From positions 1 to 64,000 of IMG/VR virus record IMGVR_UViG_3300025941_000021: a DNA stretch of 64,000 nucleotides. One strand, given 5' to 3'. Positions 31,305 through 39,947 of this stretch are shown here, piece after piece (the first letter of the stretch is position 1; each line of letters opens with the position of its first letter). The notes under the pieces are model-generated. The model was not told where the DNA came from, searched no databases, and was given only the letters and a program-made list of their open reading frames with translations. Made by a program: the position numbers and the translations under genes. The DNA is from a virus.

Positions 31305-31859
31305 ATGGGCACACTTAGAACGATGGACCTAAAGAGGCGTGTGTTGAACACACAGGGGTCGTTTATGCATGCGGATGGTGTGGTACTCGCTGCGTATACC
31401 CTCGATAAAGGGTTTCTAGAGGTCAGTTTGCCTGTCCGTACGGATGTGGGTACCACTACATCGTTCGAAATGCTGCTCAAAGTGACTAAAGCGAGTGTTT
31501 TGAGGGACTCTTCGGGCCTAAATACGGCTGTTTGGTTCGACTTTGTGTGTCATACCAAAGGCATAGACTCTTGGGCGTTCGCTAGACCGTGTGTTTGGAC
31601 GTCGGTGGATGATACTTTTGCCATGAATGACCTCGAATCGGGGCCAGGTGAGAGTATTCAGGCTCAACTTTTCACAGAAATGGGTATGCCGCCGCCTAAT
31701 ACTTCGGAAGAGACTGACACTGCGTTTGAGGAAGTGTTCTTGAAGCATGTAGATGAGTGCTTGAGGAAGCTTGTTGCCCTTGCGATGCGTAAACGTATGG
31801 GTGTGATTGAGGAATCGGATATTGTCGTGGCTGAGACTGAGTGGTCTCTGCTAGACTAA
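31305..31859 (+). CDS. First gene of the right arm, hypothetical (184 aa)
   Basis: The start is the ATG at 31305, with GGAGGAG seven bases upstream. The longer GTG start at 31161 is not supported. The protein has strand-rich segments (VVLAAYTLDKGFLEVSLPV, TAVWFDFVCHTKGIDSWAF) and a helical C-terminus. No family recognised. Its position next to the control region suggests early expression. Confidence 0.75.
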   Translation: MGTLRTMDLKRRVLNTQGSFMHADGVVLAAYTLDKGFLEVSLPVRTDVGTTTSFEMLLKVTKASVLRDSSGLNTAVWFDFVCHTKGIDSWAFARPCVWTSVDDTFAMNDLESGPGESIQAQLFTEMGMPPPNTSEETDTAFEEVFLKHVDECLRKLVALAMRKRMGVIEESDIVVAETEWSLLD

Positions 31860-31862
31860 CGT

Positions 31863-32069
31863 ATGACTACTGAGACATACGACGTGGAAGCTCATCTTAG
31901 GTGGTGGAAGTGGATGCTTGGCTGCTTTGCGGTCATGTTTTGCTTCTGGGTTGCTTGTTGGTGGGTGTCGTGGACTGCGGCTGTGTTCGCTATCCTGTCC
32001 AACATATACTTTGTGTTCGGTGTTATCTGTGCCATGAACTTGTACCCTCGTAGAAAGGACCAAACATGA
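31863..32069 (+). CDS. Small membrane protein with two helices (68 aa)
   Basis: Two hydrophobic segments, WMLGCFAVMFCFWVACWWV and AAVFAILSNIYFVFGVICAM, with charged ends. It is possibly holin-like in shape, but no lysis genes are nearby. Confidence 0.6.
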   Translation: MTTETYDVEAHLRWWKWMLGCFAVMFCFWVACWWVSWTAAVFAILSNIYFVFGVICAMNLYPRRKDQT

Positions 32070-32356
32070 AGAGCGAAGCTATGTGGCGAGTCATTGACCG
32101 TGTTCTCAAGCGTCAACCGAACATCAAGAGGAACCAGTATGCGGATGGTGCTACTCTCATCGAGGATTTGATGGAGTTTTGCTCGCCATTCAAGAAGGGA
32201 CATGAGACTGACTTGTTTGAGGTGTCAGTTGTGCCTGACAAGGATGCTTTGATCATCCGTATCACTGGAAAGAACCAGTTTGGCAAGGCTGCGGTCATGC
32301 AGTGGTCGGAAGATGCTGTTGCGGCTGAGTTTCAGGATCCAGAGGATGAGTGCTGA
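32066..32356 (+). CDS. Hypothetical protein (96 aa)
   Basis: The ATG overlaps the upstream stop. A basic helical N-half and beta-strand C-half (LFEVSVVPDKDALIIRITG). No family recognised. Confidence 0.6.
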   Translation: MKSEAMWRVIDRVLKRQPNIKRNQYADGATLIEDLMEFCSPFKKGHETDLFEVSVVPDKDALIIRITGKNQFGKAAVMQWSEDAVAAEFQDPEDEC

Positions 32357-32732
32357 GGTTAGAACTGTTGCGGATCGTATGACTGAATCTGGATTGTCGG
32401 AGCCGGAGTTGGCTTTCGTCCAGATCATGAATAAAGCGGCTGATTTGCAGGAAACTTGGGCAAAGCATTGTGCTGAGTATGCTGCGATGGCTGTGATCCG
32501 AAAGTGTACTGTGCAGGACATATACAACCATGGGCAAACACGTGCACAGTGTGTCTCGGCAATCGAAAACATATTGTTGCAGGCTGGGACTACACTTGGT
32601 ACGCGTCCTAGGTTCTCTGTCAGTGTAGATAGTAAAGATGAAATCGTCATCCTACCGAGAAATGGTGCCGCTGCGAGGTTGCTCAAGAGGTATGAGATCT
32701 TGTACACTCAACGTGAGCTAGGTAGGGACTGA
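32346..32732 (+). CDS. Hypothetical helical protein (128 aa)
   Basis: Start ATG at 32346 (MSAEVRTVADRMTESG), overlapping the upstream gene by 11 bases. Mostly helical. The C-terminal part (FSVSVDSKDEIVILPRNGA) is strand-like. No family recognised. Confidence 0.6.
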   Translation: MSAEVRTVADRMTESGLSEPELAFVQIMNKAADLQETWAKHCAEYAAMAVIRKCTVQDIYNHGQTRAQCVSAIENILLQAGTTLGTRPRFSVSVDSKDEIVILPRNGAAARLLKRYEILYTQRELGRD

Positions 32733-33034
32733 TGCGTAAACGAGAGCGTGAACCTGTGAAGCCAAAGAAGATCATGGATGCTGCTGTTCGAAAGCAGATT
32801 CAGCTTGAGTATCTAGAGCATGCTCAGATTACTGCTCGCGTGTTCGAACTCATGGACCAGTATTTGGGTACTACGAAGCAACACTCTACTCGTGCCTTGG
32901 ATTGGCTGCGTCCTATTGCTGCCCTTAGCTTGAGACTAGGAGTTGACCATGAAGACATTGGAACGGCTATTCGAGCGGGTCGACGAGGCGATTGGGTCAC
33001 TGTGGACATGTTGCTTCTGGCTCACGAGGATTAA
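32732..33034 (+). CDS. Hypothetical protein with AG...DW motif (100 aa)
   Basis: A basic N-terminus (MRKREREPVKPKK) is followed by a helical domain. The end, AIRAGRRGDWVTVDMLLLAHED, resembles the A-(Y/L)-x-AG-x-x-x-D-W element of the ELA-motif family at 33069, 33318, 3262, 3588 and 4121, though the terminal ELA is not conserved. Confidence 0.65.
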   Translation: MRKREREPVKPKKIMDAAVRKQIQLEYLEHAQITARVFELMDQYLGTTKQHSTRALDWLRPIAALSLRLGVDHEDIGTAIRAGRRGDWVTVDMLLLAHED

Positions 33035-33068
33035 CCTAGACCATCCGTATGATTGGTGGGTGAAGAGC

Positions 33069-33302
33069 ATGTACCGGGATGATACGGTTGGTCTGCACAG
33101 ATATTGCTGTGGTTTGTTGGCCATGTCGTCTTGGATCGGTCATGAAGACTGGATGAACCCACTCATCGAGATCTACAAGAAGAATCGCCACGTTAGCGAC
33201 CCAGAAGCTCTGAAACGTGCGTACAAGGCTGGGCTCAAGCGAGATTGGGACACATACAACCGCTACGTCGGCTTGATGGAGCTAGCGTATCAAGGGTCGT
33301 GA
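33069..33302 (+). CDS. ELA-motif family protein
   Basis: The frame is open from 32949, but that would overlap the upstream gene by 86 bases. The ATG at 33069 (MYRDDTVGLHRYCC) is more conservative. The C-terminus WMNPLIEIYKKN then KAGLKRDWDTYNRYVGLMEL is the best-formed copy of the family motif. Function unknown. Confidence 0.6.
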   Translation: MYRDDTVGLHRYCCGLLAMSSWIGHEDWMNPLIEIYKKNRHVSDPEALKRAYKAGLKRDWDTYNRYVGLMELAYQGS

Positions 33303-33317
33303 TACGTAGGTGATACC

Positions 33318-33875
33318 ATGAACAGGAAAGAACTGCTCCAACTGCATATGTCGGCCAAAGCTGCTCACGACGAACATACTGATGAACACCACGCCCGTAT
33401 CTTCACGAAAGAAGAAATGGATGATATGTGGGCTCATATGATTCACGTGAACTCGGGCGACGATGATGGGACGTATTCCTGGCAGCCGTGGATGGCACCT
33501 CTAGCGACTATCTATCGCCAGGTCTACAACTCGCACTCAATGTCGGATGTTGAGGCACACAACGCTAAGCAAGCACAGGTTCAACAAGAGATTGAAGCTG
33601 CTTACCGCGCTGGGTTGGCTGGCGACCTTGAGTCTGTGGATAGGTTTGTTGGCGGCTACGAGCTTTCAGCCCTCGACGTCGGACACATTCCCTATCTCAA
33701 AATAGAGTACATCAACATCGAGTTGAAAGTGTTGGCTCATGCCTTCACGGTCCTTGACGACGCGTGTGCGGGTGGTAATATGGACGCAACCACCCCAAAC
33801 GAGGTCAACAATGGCAAACTCTCGACAGATGATTGTGCAACAGGCTCTAGCCGCACAGCAGTCCATCAACAGTAA
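33318..33875 (+). CDS. ELA-motif family protein with extra C-terminal tail (185 aa)
   Basis: ATG at 33318. Near residue 55, SWQPWMAPLATIYRQVYNSH begins the family domain, and AAYRAGLAGDLESVDRFVGG then YELSALD ends it. About 70 further residues follow, rich in Thr/Asn/Asp, and these overlap the next gene. This tail is unlike the other members and may reflect loss of the original stop. Confidence 0.65.
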   Translation: MNRKELLQLHMSAKAAHDEHTDEHHARIFTKEEMDDMWAHMIHVNSGDDDGTYSWQPWMAPLATIYRQVYNSHSMSDVEAHNAKQAQVQQEIEAAYRAGLAGDLESVDRFVGGYELSALDVGHIPYLKIEYINIELKVLAHAFTVLDDACAGGNMDATTPNEVNNGKLSTDDCATGSSRTAVHQQ

Positions 33876-34155
33876 CACATCCGGTCCTCCTGTGCCGCCG
33901 ACGATCGGCTCCATTCGCCAGGAGTTCTACCAGCAAGCGTTTGCTGAGAGCGGACCGTTTTCTGGGCTGCTTGGCGCGATTTTCCGCAAGTTCACCCGTA
34001 CGATGGTCGTCGGTGCGGACTTCGACATCCAGTTCCACTTTGTGAAGGATACCTGGCAGATTCGGATAGTTCCGAGGACGCTCATTGGTACCTTCGCAAT
34101 CAAGGTGCTGAAAGAGGAAGTGATCAAACAAGAGCTGTCTGGCAAGGAGGAATGA
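33811..34155 (+). CDS. Hypothetical protein (114 aa)
   Basis: ATG at 33811 with GAGGTC upstream, within the tail of the previous gene. A disordered Gln/Ser-rich start is followed by FYQQAFAESGPFSGLLGAIF and a strand-rich C-half. No family recognised. Confidence 0.6.
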   Translation: MANSRQMIVQQALAAQQSINSNTSGPPVPPTIGSIRQEFYQQAFAESGPFSGLLGAIFRKFTRTMVVGADFDIQFHFVKDTWQIRIVPRTLIGTFAIKVLKEEVIKQELSGKEE

Positions 34156-34565
34156 ACATGTTCAGCCTACTTACCCGGCATCCGTTTGTCGCTCTTCCAG
34201 CGAAGTTCCTAGGACGTATCACAATGGGTGCGATCTGGGGCGTGCTCCTCAGTCCATTCGATTCTGAGACGAAGGTTGCCCTTGCAGCCGTTCTGGGCGT
34301 CATCGCTGTGTCGCTGTTCCCGTTCTTCGTGGGCTGGGACCGCAAGCCGCTTTCCGCCGCCCGTGTGGCTCTGTACGGCGTTCTCATGGGTGGTGAGGCT
34401 ATGGCGGTGGGTGCGATGGTCCTGGCGGCTCTGGCGACCTTCACGGGGACCACAGAACTACTCAGCGCGATGGTCATGTGTACGTTCGGTGGAACCGTGT
34501 TGACCCTGTATCCAACAGCAATCATGTACAGGGATAATACACGCGAGCGCCGGGATCAACAATAA
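34152..34565 (+). CDS. Integral membrane protein, about four helices (137 aa)
   Basis: GGAGG overlaps the stop of the previous gene. Hydrophobic stretches near residues 22-35, 42-60, 75-97 and 103-125. No family recognised. A short hairpin (ATACTC-CCC-GAGTAT) follows in the intergenic space near 34576-34590. Confidence 0.65.
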   Translation: MNMFSLLTRHPFVALPAKFLGRITMGAIWGVLLSPFDSETKVALAAVLGVIAVSLFPFFVGWDRKPLSAARVALYGVLMGGEAMAVGAMVLAALATFTGTTELLSAMVMCTFGGTVLTLYPTAIMYRDNTRERRDQQ

Positions 34566-34631
34566 CAAACCCATTATACTCCCCGAGTATGATCTGATCT
34601 TCTTTGTATTTGTTTACCTTTTGGTGGTGAT

Positions 34632-35105
34632 ATGTCCACACTTCTCCCTGTTATGGAAATGACGACGCCAGCAATGCCCCGGGCGAAACCTGTGCCGTTC
34701 TTCCATTTCACGCATGAAGGTGAACAATACACGGTGCACATGATGACACGAAAGGATGCAAATCCTGTCGTACACATGCCTGAGGACATACATCAGCCGC
34801 AGCCAATCAAGAGGCACAGTATTCAACTTAGTGTCCAGCGACACGTGAAGTCTGCAAACCCTTGCGGCGAACTCATACCTTCTGGCGGCATTCATGTTCT
34901 AGTCGATGAGTTCGCGGACTACGCGTCAGCTTCGATCGAGCAAGTGCTAGCTTACGAGGACATATTCACATGGCCAGAACTGATGGTCAACCTGCCGTTC
35001 CAACCACTACTGGTATGGGTAGAACAACTGGTCCATGTGCCAACGGTACAACAGGTTGTGGTGGTACCTAAAGACGACATAGAATACGAGTGGGACCTCT
35101 TGTAA
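34632..35105 (+). CDS. Hypothetical protein (157 aa)
   Basis: ATG at 34632 with GGTGGTGATATG context. The protein is beta-rich, with many Val/His/Pro and no recognised motif. It stands alone between two small intergenic regions. Confidence 0.65.
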   Translation: MSTLLPVMEMTTPAMPRAKPVPFFHFTHEGEQYTVHMMTRKDANPVVHMPEDIHQPQPIKRHSIQLSVQRHVKSANPCGELIPSGGIHVLVDEFADYASASIEQVLAYEDIFTWPELMVNLPFQPLLVWVEQLVHVPTVQQVVVVPKDDIEYEWDLL

Positions 35106-35135
35106 AACGATCTATTCGCCCATGCAGGATCTCAC

Positions 35136-35164
35136 TTGACAACATCCGTAATACCGGGTACCAT
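35136..35164 (+). promoter_or_regulatory. Sigma70-like promoter
   Basis: TTGACA (35136-35141), 17-base spacer, TACCAT (35159-35164). It precedes the gene at 35269. The -10 form TACCAT recurs at 44885. Confidence 0.65.
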
Positions 35165-35268
35165 TGTTCTGACTCAACTGAATGAGAGGGACCGAGAGGT
35201 CAAGTAGATTCCTTGGAAGATCAGATCCTGATGGATCAGAAGATCCAGGAATCAAAGAGGAGACGTGT

Positions 35269-35763
35269 ATGTATCCAGCGGATTACAACCCTGACGGATC
35301 TGAGTGTAGCTGTGGACAGTCGTCCCCACTATGCGGTAACTGTCGACCAAGATACGAAACGAGAGAAACCATGGCAGCAGAAGACTACTTTCCAGATGAA
35401 TATGCATACGATGACTTCCAGGAAGAGGAACCGCGTGAAGGCTGGGACGCCTACTACGCTCGGCAAGTTCGGGAACTGCGACTGGACCGTAGGTATCCGC
35501 AATCCACTCGTCGTGTTCAAGTCGTTATCCCCGGGTCACTACCGCTCGAAGAGCTGGGGCCGGGTGAAACCTTTAGGTTCGCTAGTGCTGTCAACCCTGC
35601 GAATGTATACATGGTAATCGATTCGATCGACCTCGATGACCAAGACGTTCACTACGTCCTACTTCGCACAGGAAAGGTGTATTCGTCTCGACCAACCAAG
35701 CGCGTCATGCAAGTGGATGTGAGCGTTGTGGTTGACGACAAGCGTGGGCGTGGTAGGGTGTGA
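35269..35763 (+). CDS. Cys-rich N-terminus, acidic hypothetical protein (164 aa)
   Basis: Start ATG at 35269 after GAGGAGACGTGT; a longer start is not supported. The N-terminus has CSC and CGNC (ECSCGQSSPLCGNC), a likely zinc knuckle. An acidic linker leads to a beta-rich domain (VVIPGSLPLEELGPGETFRF) of unknown type. Confidence 0.65.
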   Translation: MYPADYNPDGSECSCGQSSPLCGNCRPRYETRETMAAEDYFPDEYAYDDFQEEEPREGWDAYYARQVRELRLDRRYPQSTRRVQVVIPGSLPLEELGPGETFRFASAVNPANVYMVIDSIDLDDQDVHYVLLRTGKVYSSRPTKRVMQVDVSVVVDDKRGRGRV

Positions 35764-35765
35764 GC

Positions 35766-36356
35766 ATGACACCTGTTGCAATCATTGACATCGACACTAC
35801 GATCGCAAACAACGATCATCGCGCGGTTTTGCTCAAGCGAGTATGTGCGGGCTGCAAGATGCCTATGGGTGGTGAACACCGACCTGTTTGCAAGAACTGC
35901 GGAGGCGAGAAGCATCACACTCCTCAGGGAGCGTGGGACCAGTTCCTACAGCCTGAGTTGATGGCTTTGGATGAACCACAGCCACATTCTCTGGATGTAA
36001 TCAACGCTATGCGTGAACACGGATTCACGATCACGTACATGACTGGACGCAACTCCAAGCACCGTTACGTGACTGATGCTTGGCTCATCAAGCATGGGTA
36101 CAAGCAAGATGGCGATTTCCTCATCATGCGACCCATGAAGGACACTGGAAAGCCAGCTTCTCAGATGAAGGAAGAAATGTTTCTCGACTACGTTCATCAA
36201 GAGGAGTTGAAGGGACCGTTCTTTTTCTTCGAGGATGATCGCTATGTGCTTGGCACGTGGCAGAAGTACGGGATGGTGTTCGTCTGTCCCCAGGCTTGGG
36301 AGATGATGAATCCTTCGGTTCTCGACCGTGCAGTCGAGCCGGCATGGAATAGGTGA
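35766..36356 (+). CDS. HAD-superfamily phosphatase, Pnkp 3'-phosphatase-like
   Basis: 197 residues. IIDIDTTIANNDHR is HAD motif I (D-x-D-x-T), ITYMTGRNSKHR motif II, and FFFEDDRY motif IV. The spacing fits the phosphatase half of T4 polynucleotide kinase-phosphatase. A zinc ribbon (CAGCKMP...CKNC) is inserted after motif I. With the kinase-like protein at 26084 it may form a split Pnkp for nucleic-acid end repair; that link is inference. Confidence 0.7.
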   Translation: MTPVAIIDIDTTIANNDHRAVLLKRVCAGCKMPMGGEHRPVCKNCGGEKHHTPQGAWDQFLQPELMALDEPQPHSLDVINAMREHGFTITYMTGRNSKHRYVTDAWLIKHGYKQDGDFLIMRPMKDTGKPASQMKEEMFLDYVHQEELKGPFFFFEDDRYVLGTWQKYGMVFVCPQAWEMMNPSVLDRAVEPAWNR

Positions 36357-36359
36357 AAC

Positions 36360-36734
36360 ATGTACCGATTGGTAGTTCTTGAGTCACCATACGCTGGTGA
36401 CGTTGAGACAAACGTTCGCTACGCACGCATGTGTATGAAGGATTGCCTCATGAGAGGTGAGGCACCGTACGCAAGCCATCTTCTGTACACGCAGGATGGT
36501 GTGCTGAATGACCTCATCCCAGAAGAGCGAAACCATGGCATTCAAGCTGGTTTCGCTTGGCGCCAGGTAGCACAGGCCACGGTGGTCTACACGGACCTCG
36601 GAATCAGCAAGGGCATGCAGTACGGAATCGATGACGCTATCAAGCGTGGTGTGCCTATCGAGTATCGACAACTTGCTATCAACGGACATGGCCTCGATTC
36701 ACAACTGCTCCGTGACGAGGACTGGAAGCTGTGA
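36360..36734 (+). CDS. Nucleoside 2-deoxyribosyltransferase-superfamily protein
   Basis: 124 residues. LVVLESPYAGDVETNVRYAR begins the fold, and ERNHGIQAGFAWRQVAQATV with VYTDLGISKGMQYGIDDAI continues it. This matches a phage family (DUF7768-type) related to nucleoside 2-deoxyribosyltransferases. The neighbour class II RNR suggests nucleotide metabolism. Catalytic residues not verified. Confidence 0.55.
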   Translation: MYRLVVLESPYAGDVETNVRYARMCMKDCLMRGEAPYASHLLYTQDGVLNDLIPEERNHGIQAGFAWRQVAQATVVYTDLGISKGMQYGIDDAIKRGVPIEYRQLAINGHGLDSQLLRDEDWKL

Positions 36735-37006
36735 TTGTAGTCAAGGTTGAACTCGTCAGTGCCGTCCATCCGTCTCGGTCTCGGGAGCTGGGCCGTATGT
36801 ACATCGCAAACGACGACACCACTAATGGTGATCCGAATCGTGGAGACTACACGGTCGGCGTCTGTCGTAAGGGTGAGACACGTGCTCCGTGGGACGGTGG
36901 CAAGATGACTAGGACAGGTGAGGTCAAGGACTACCCACGCTTGTCCTACAACATGTGGCGTCTCATCATCCGTGCACTAAAGTCTGCATTCCCTGAGGAA
37001 TCATGA
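36731..37006 (+). CDS. Conserved-looking small phage protein (91 aa)
   Basis: GTG start overlaps the upstream TGA. YTVGVCRKGETRAPWDGG and SYNMWRLIIRALKSAF resemble small hypothetical proteins found in many large phages. Function unknown. Confidence 0.6.
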   Translation: MIVVKVELVSAVHPSRSRELGRMYIANDDTTNGDPNRGDYTVGVCRKGETRAPWDGGKMTRTGEVKDYPRLSYNMWRLIIRALKSAFPEES

Positions 37007-37203
37007 AACGCACAGAACCGTACGTTGGTATGCGAGTGTGTTTGCTAACTGCCGATGATGTGTTTGGCAGTTCTGGTAAGATCGTCGAACGCCATCGTTA
37101 CGATTCCGAGAAGGGACCGAAGCGCTTTGACCGCGTTCTGGTCAAGTGGAACAACGGGTTGAAGGAATGGCTCGATCCTGCCGTCTTGAAGAAGGATTAC
37201 TGA
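37003..37203 (+). CDS. Small SH3/KOW-like protein (66 aa)
   Basis: Short beta-barrel-like pattern (VGMRVCLLTADDVFGSSGKI then VLVKWNNGLKEWLDPAVL). Proteins of this size and pattern often adopt SH3-like folds. Function unknown. Confidence 0.55.
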   Translation: MKRTEPYVGMRVCLLTADDVFGSSGKIVERHRYDSEKGPKRFDRVLVKWNNGLKEWLDPAVLKKDY

Positions 37204-37204
37204 T

Positions 37205-37513
37205 ATGGGCACTCCGCTAGAGATAGAGTGTAAGGGTGAGGACGATGACCTGTTCATACGCTTTCACTTCAAGCAAGCAGGTATGCCCGGGATGAGACTT
37301 CCTGGATGCTGGCTTCGGGAGTTTGTTGAGTGCCTCGCAATCACACCTGATTCCAGTAAGATATGCATCTACCAGGATTACCATGTAGTAAACACGCCGC
37401 GGGGTTCTACGCTTCACAAATCGTCAATCGAGACACCTTTGTTGTCGATCGACAAAGAGCAGCGTGCTAAGCTGATCGTTCACCTCAAATCGACGTATGC
37501 GGCGTTGTGTTGA
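37205..37513 (+). CDS. Hypothetical protein (102 aa)
   Basis: ATG at 37205, immediately before the RNR gene. It has strand-rich halves (DDLFIRFHFKQAG, SKICIYQDYHVVNT) and a helical end. No family recognised. Confidence 0.6.
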   Translation: MGTPLEIECKGEDDDLFIRFHFKQAGMPGMRLPGCWLREFVECLAITPDSSKICIYQDYHVVNTPRGSTLHKSSIETPLLSIDKEQRAKLIVHLKSTYAALC

Positions 37514-37530
37514 AGAAATAGGTATGAGTA

Positions 37531-39504
37531 ATGAGTGCTGCTGATTCCATTCGATCTTTCAAGCTTTCCGATTCTTTCCTTGACGAGTACCGAGACAAAC
37601 AACCAGCCTGGGGCTACAACGGCCTAGGCTATGTTGTCTACAAGCGTACGTATGCTCGCACGAAGCCAGATGAGTCTCTGGAAGAGTTCTGGGAGACGTG
37701 CAAGCGCGTAGTCGAAGGTACCTACGACGTGCAGAAGCGTCACTGCAAGAACTTGCGTCTTCCGTGGGATGACCGCAAGGCGCAGCGTTCTGCTCAGGAA
37801 ATGTTCCGACGCATGTGGGCCTTCAAGTGGCTTCCACCTGGTCGTGGTCTGTGGATGATGGGTTCTCCTGCTATCGACCGTCTTGGTGGTGCAGCTCTCA
37901 ATAACTGCGGATTCGTTTCGACGAAGGGTATTGCTGTTGACTTTGCAGACCCATTCTGCTGGTTGATGGACATGTTGATGCTCGGCGTGGGTGTTGGCTT
38001 CGATACCAAGGGTGTCGGTCTCGTCAAGATCCAGAAGCCTGCCTCAATCAACGGTACTTTCGTTGTAGAGGACACTAGAGAGGGTTGGGTGTCTCTGCTT
38101 CGTGTTTATCTCGATGCCCATGTCGGCAGAGGCTCGATCCCGGAAACAATCGATTACTCTAGAGTACGACCAGCCGGAGCACCAATCCGAGGGTTCGGTG
38201 GAGTCGCCAGCGGTCCTGCGCCGCTGGAAGAGCTAGTTCACTCTATCTCAACCATCTTTGAGCCATTGTACGGTCAAACTATTGATTCCACAGCGATTGT
38301 GGACATTTGTAACCTGATCGGACGCTGTGTCGTAGCAGGTAACGTACGTCGTTCTGCTGAGATTGCCTTTGGTGATCCTCAAGACGAAGAGTTCTTGTTG
38401 CTCAAGAATCCAGACATGAATAAGGATGCATTGATGCACCACCGCTGGGCATCGAACAACTCTGTGTTTGCAGAGGTCGGTATGCCCTATGGTATCGTAG
38501 CTGGTATGACCTCCAAGAACGGTGAGCCTGGATACCAGTGGTTGGACAATGCTCGCAAGTTCGGACGTATGGGACGAGAGCCTGATTTCTCCGACATGCG
38601 TGTCATGGGTGCAAATCCATGTGTAGAACAGTCCTTGGAAGACCGAGAACTGTGCTGCTTGGTTGAAACGTTCCCGGGCTTGCATGAGAACTTCGAAGAC
38701 TACAAGAAGACGTTGAAGTACGCGTACTTGTATGCGAAGACTGTCACGCTGATGCCAACGCATGATGACCGTACGAACACGGTCATGATGCGCAACCGAC
38801 GCATTGGTTGCTCCATGAGCGGTATCGTCCAGGCAATGCAGAAGTTCGGGCGTCGCGAGTTTCTCAGCACGTTCTGTGATAAGGGTTACGAATACCTTCG
38901 TGATCTCGATCGCGTGTATGCTGACTGGCTCTGTGTACGTACATCCATCAAGGTGACGAGTGTAAAGCCTTCCGGCACGGTCAGCTTGCTTCCAGGTGTC
39001 ACGCCAGGCATTCACTTCCCTCACGCACGTTACTATATTCGTCGTGTGCGTTTGCAGGATACTTCTCCACTGGTCGAGAAGTTGCGTACAGCCGGTTACC
39101 CAATCGAGAAGGATAAGTACAGTCCGAACACGGTGGTGGCATCGTTCCCGGTTGAGGAACGAAACTACGATCGAAGCAAGGATGACGTGACGATGTGGGA
39201 ACAGCTTGAACTTGCAGCACAGATGCAGCAGTTCTGGGCTGATAACCAAGTGTCGGTCACGGTCACGTTCGATAGTGAAGAAGCGTTGGACATCAAGTAC
39301 GCTTTGGAACTGTATGAGACTCGACTCAAGGGTGTGTCGTTCTTGCCACTAGAAGACCATGGCTACGAACAAGCACCGTACGAAACAATCTCGCAGACCG
39401 AATACGAGTCGATCAAGAGCGGTATTACGCCTCTTGATACTACAGACGCGAAGCATGAACTCACATCCCGTTTTTGTGACGGCGACATGTGTGTAATCGG
39501 ATGA
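37531..39504 (+). CDS. nrdJ: Class II (adenosylcobalamin-dependent) ribonucleoside triphosphate reductase
   Basis: 657 residues. The active-site region NPCVEQSLED carries the thiyl-radical Cys and Glu. LNNCGFVST supplies an N-terminal redox Cys and RELCCL the partner region. KPSGTVSLLPGVTPGIH is the conserved phosphate-binding segment. The C-terminal CDGDMCVIG is a shuttle Cys pair like that of monomeric Lactobacillus-type enzymes. It reduces rNTPs to dNTPs for phage DNA synthesis and needs B12 from the host, so works with or without oxygen. Confidence 0.9.
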   Translation: MSAADSIRSFKLSDSFLDEYRDKQPAWGYNGLGYVVYKRTYARTKPDESLEEFWETCKRVVEGTYDVQKRHCKNLRLPWDDRKAQRSAQEMFRRMWAFKWLPPGRGLWMMGSPAIDRLGGAALNNCGFVSTKGIAVDFADPFCWLMDMLMLGVGVGFDTKGVGLVKIQKPASINGTFVVEDTREGWVSLLRVYLDAHVGRGSIPETIDYSRVRPAGAPIRGFGGVASGPAPLEELVHSISTIFEPLYGQTIDSTAIVDICNLIGRCVVAGNVRRSAEIAFGDPQDEEFLLLKNPDMNKDALMHHRWASNNSVFAEVGMPYGIVAGMTSKNGEPGYQWLDNARKFGRMGREPDFSDMRVMGANPCVEQSLEDRELCCLVETFPGLHENFEDYKKTLKYAYLYAKTVTLMPTHDDRTNTVMMRNRRIGCSMSGIVQAMQKFGRREFLSTFCDKGYEYLRDLDRVYADWLCVRTSIKVTSVKPSGTVSLLPGVTPGIHFPHARYYIRRVRLQDTSPLVEKLRTAGYPIEKDKYSPNTVVASFPVEERNYDRSKDDVTMWEQLELAAQMQQFWADNQVSVTVTFDSEEALDIKYALELYETRLKGVSFLPLEDHGYEQAPYETISQTEYESIKSGITPLDTTDAKHELTSRFCDGDMCVIG

Positions 39505-39509
39505 TACGA

Positions 39510-39538
39510 TTGACCTCGGTAGTTAGGTAAGCTAGAAT
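39510..39538 (+). promoter_or_regulatory. Sigma70-like promoter
   Basis: TTGACC (39510-39515), 17-base spacer, TAGAAT (39533-39538), directly after the RNR stop and before the gene at 39569. Confidence 0.6.
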
Positions 39539-39568
39539 ACTTGTCTGGCTATGCCATACTGAGGTGTC

Positions 39569-39937
39569 ATGATGTTGTTCAGAAACTTTTTCCCTCTTCC
39601 GCCACTAGTCGATGACCAGGTTCCTGGCAATCGTACGCCACAGCGTTTGGCGGGCACAGGTACTGCTGAGACGCAGACGCATAGATCCTTGAGCGAGGGC
39701 AAGATTCACTTGCTTCTTGTTGGTGCCGGAGGTGTACGTGTACGCTTCTCTGGTAACAAGGCTCTGGGTGCGGGTGCTGTGGACCCAACTCGTGACGTTG
39801 TGTATGGTCCATGGTCTCAGATTCCGTTTGTTCCAGAATCAGACGATGCCAACTCTAGGGGGAGTACGTACGTCTATGCTGAGGCCGCTGATGGTACGTC
39901 GGCCTATGAAGCTTTCGTAGTTCAATACCAGTCCTGA
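39569..39937 (+). CDS. Small beta-rich protein (122 aa)
   Basis: Starts with two ATGs (39569, 39572). GKIHLLLVGAGGVRVRFSGN and PFVPESDDANSRGSTYVYAE suggest a compact beta-sandwich, as in small virion decoration or fibre proteins. It follows its own promoter. Function unproven. Confidence 0.55.
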   Translation: MMLFRNFFPLPPLVDDQVPGNRTPQRLAGTGTAETQTHRSLSEGKIHLLLVGAGGVRVRFSGNKALGAGAVDPTRDVVYGPWSQIPFVPESDDANSRGSTYVYAEAADGTSAYEAFVVQYQS

Positions 39938-39947
39938 GGAGTTCCCT

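Noticed and set aside
38248-39249. 333-codon minus-strand frame
   Set aside because: Antisense shadow of the ribonucleotide reductase gene.
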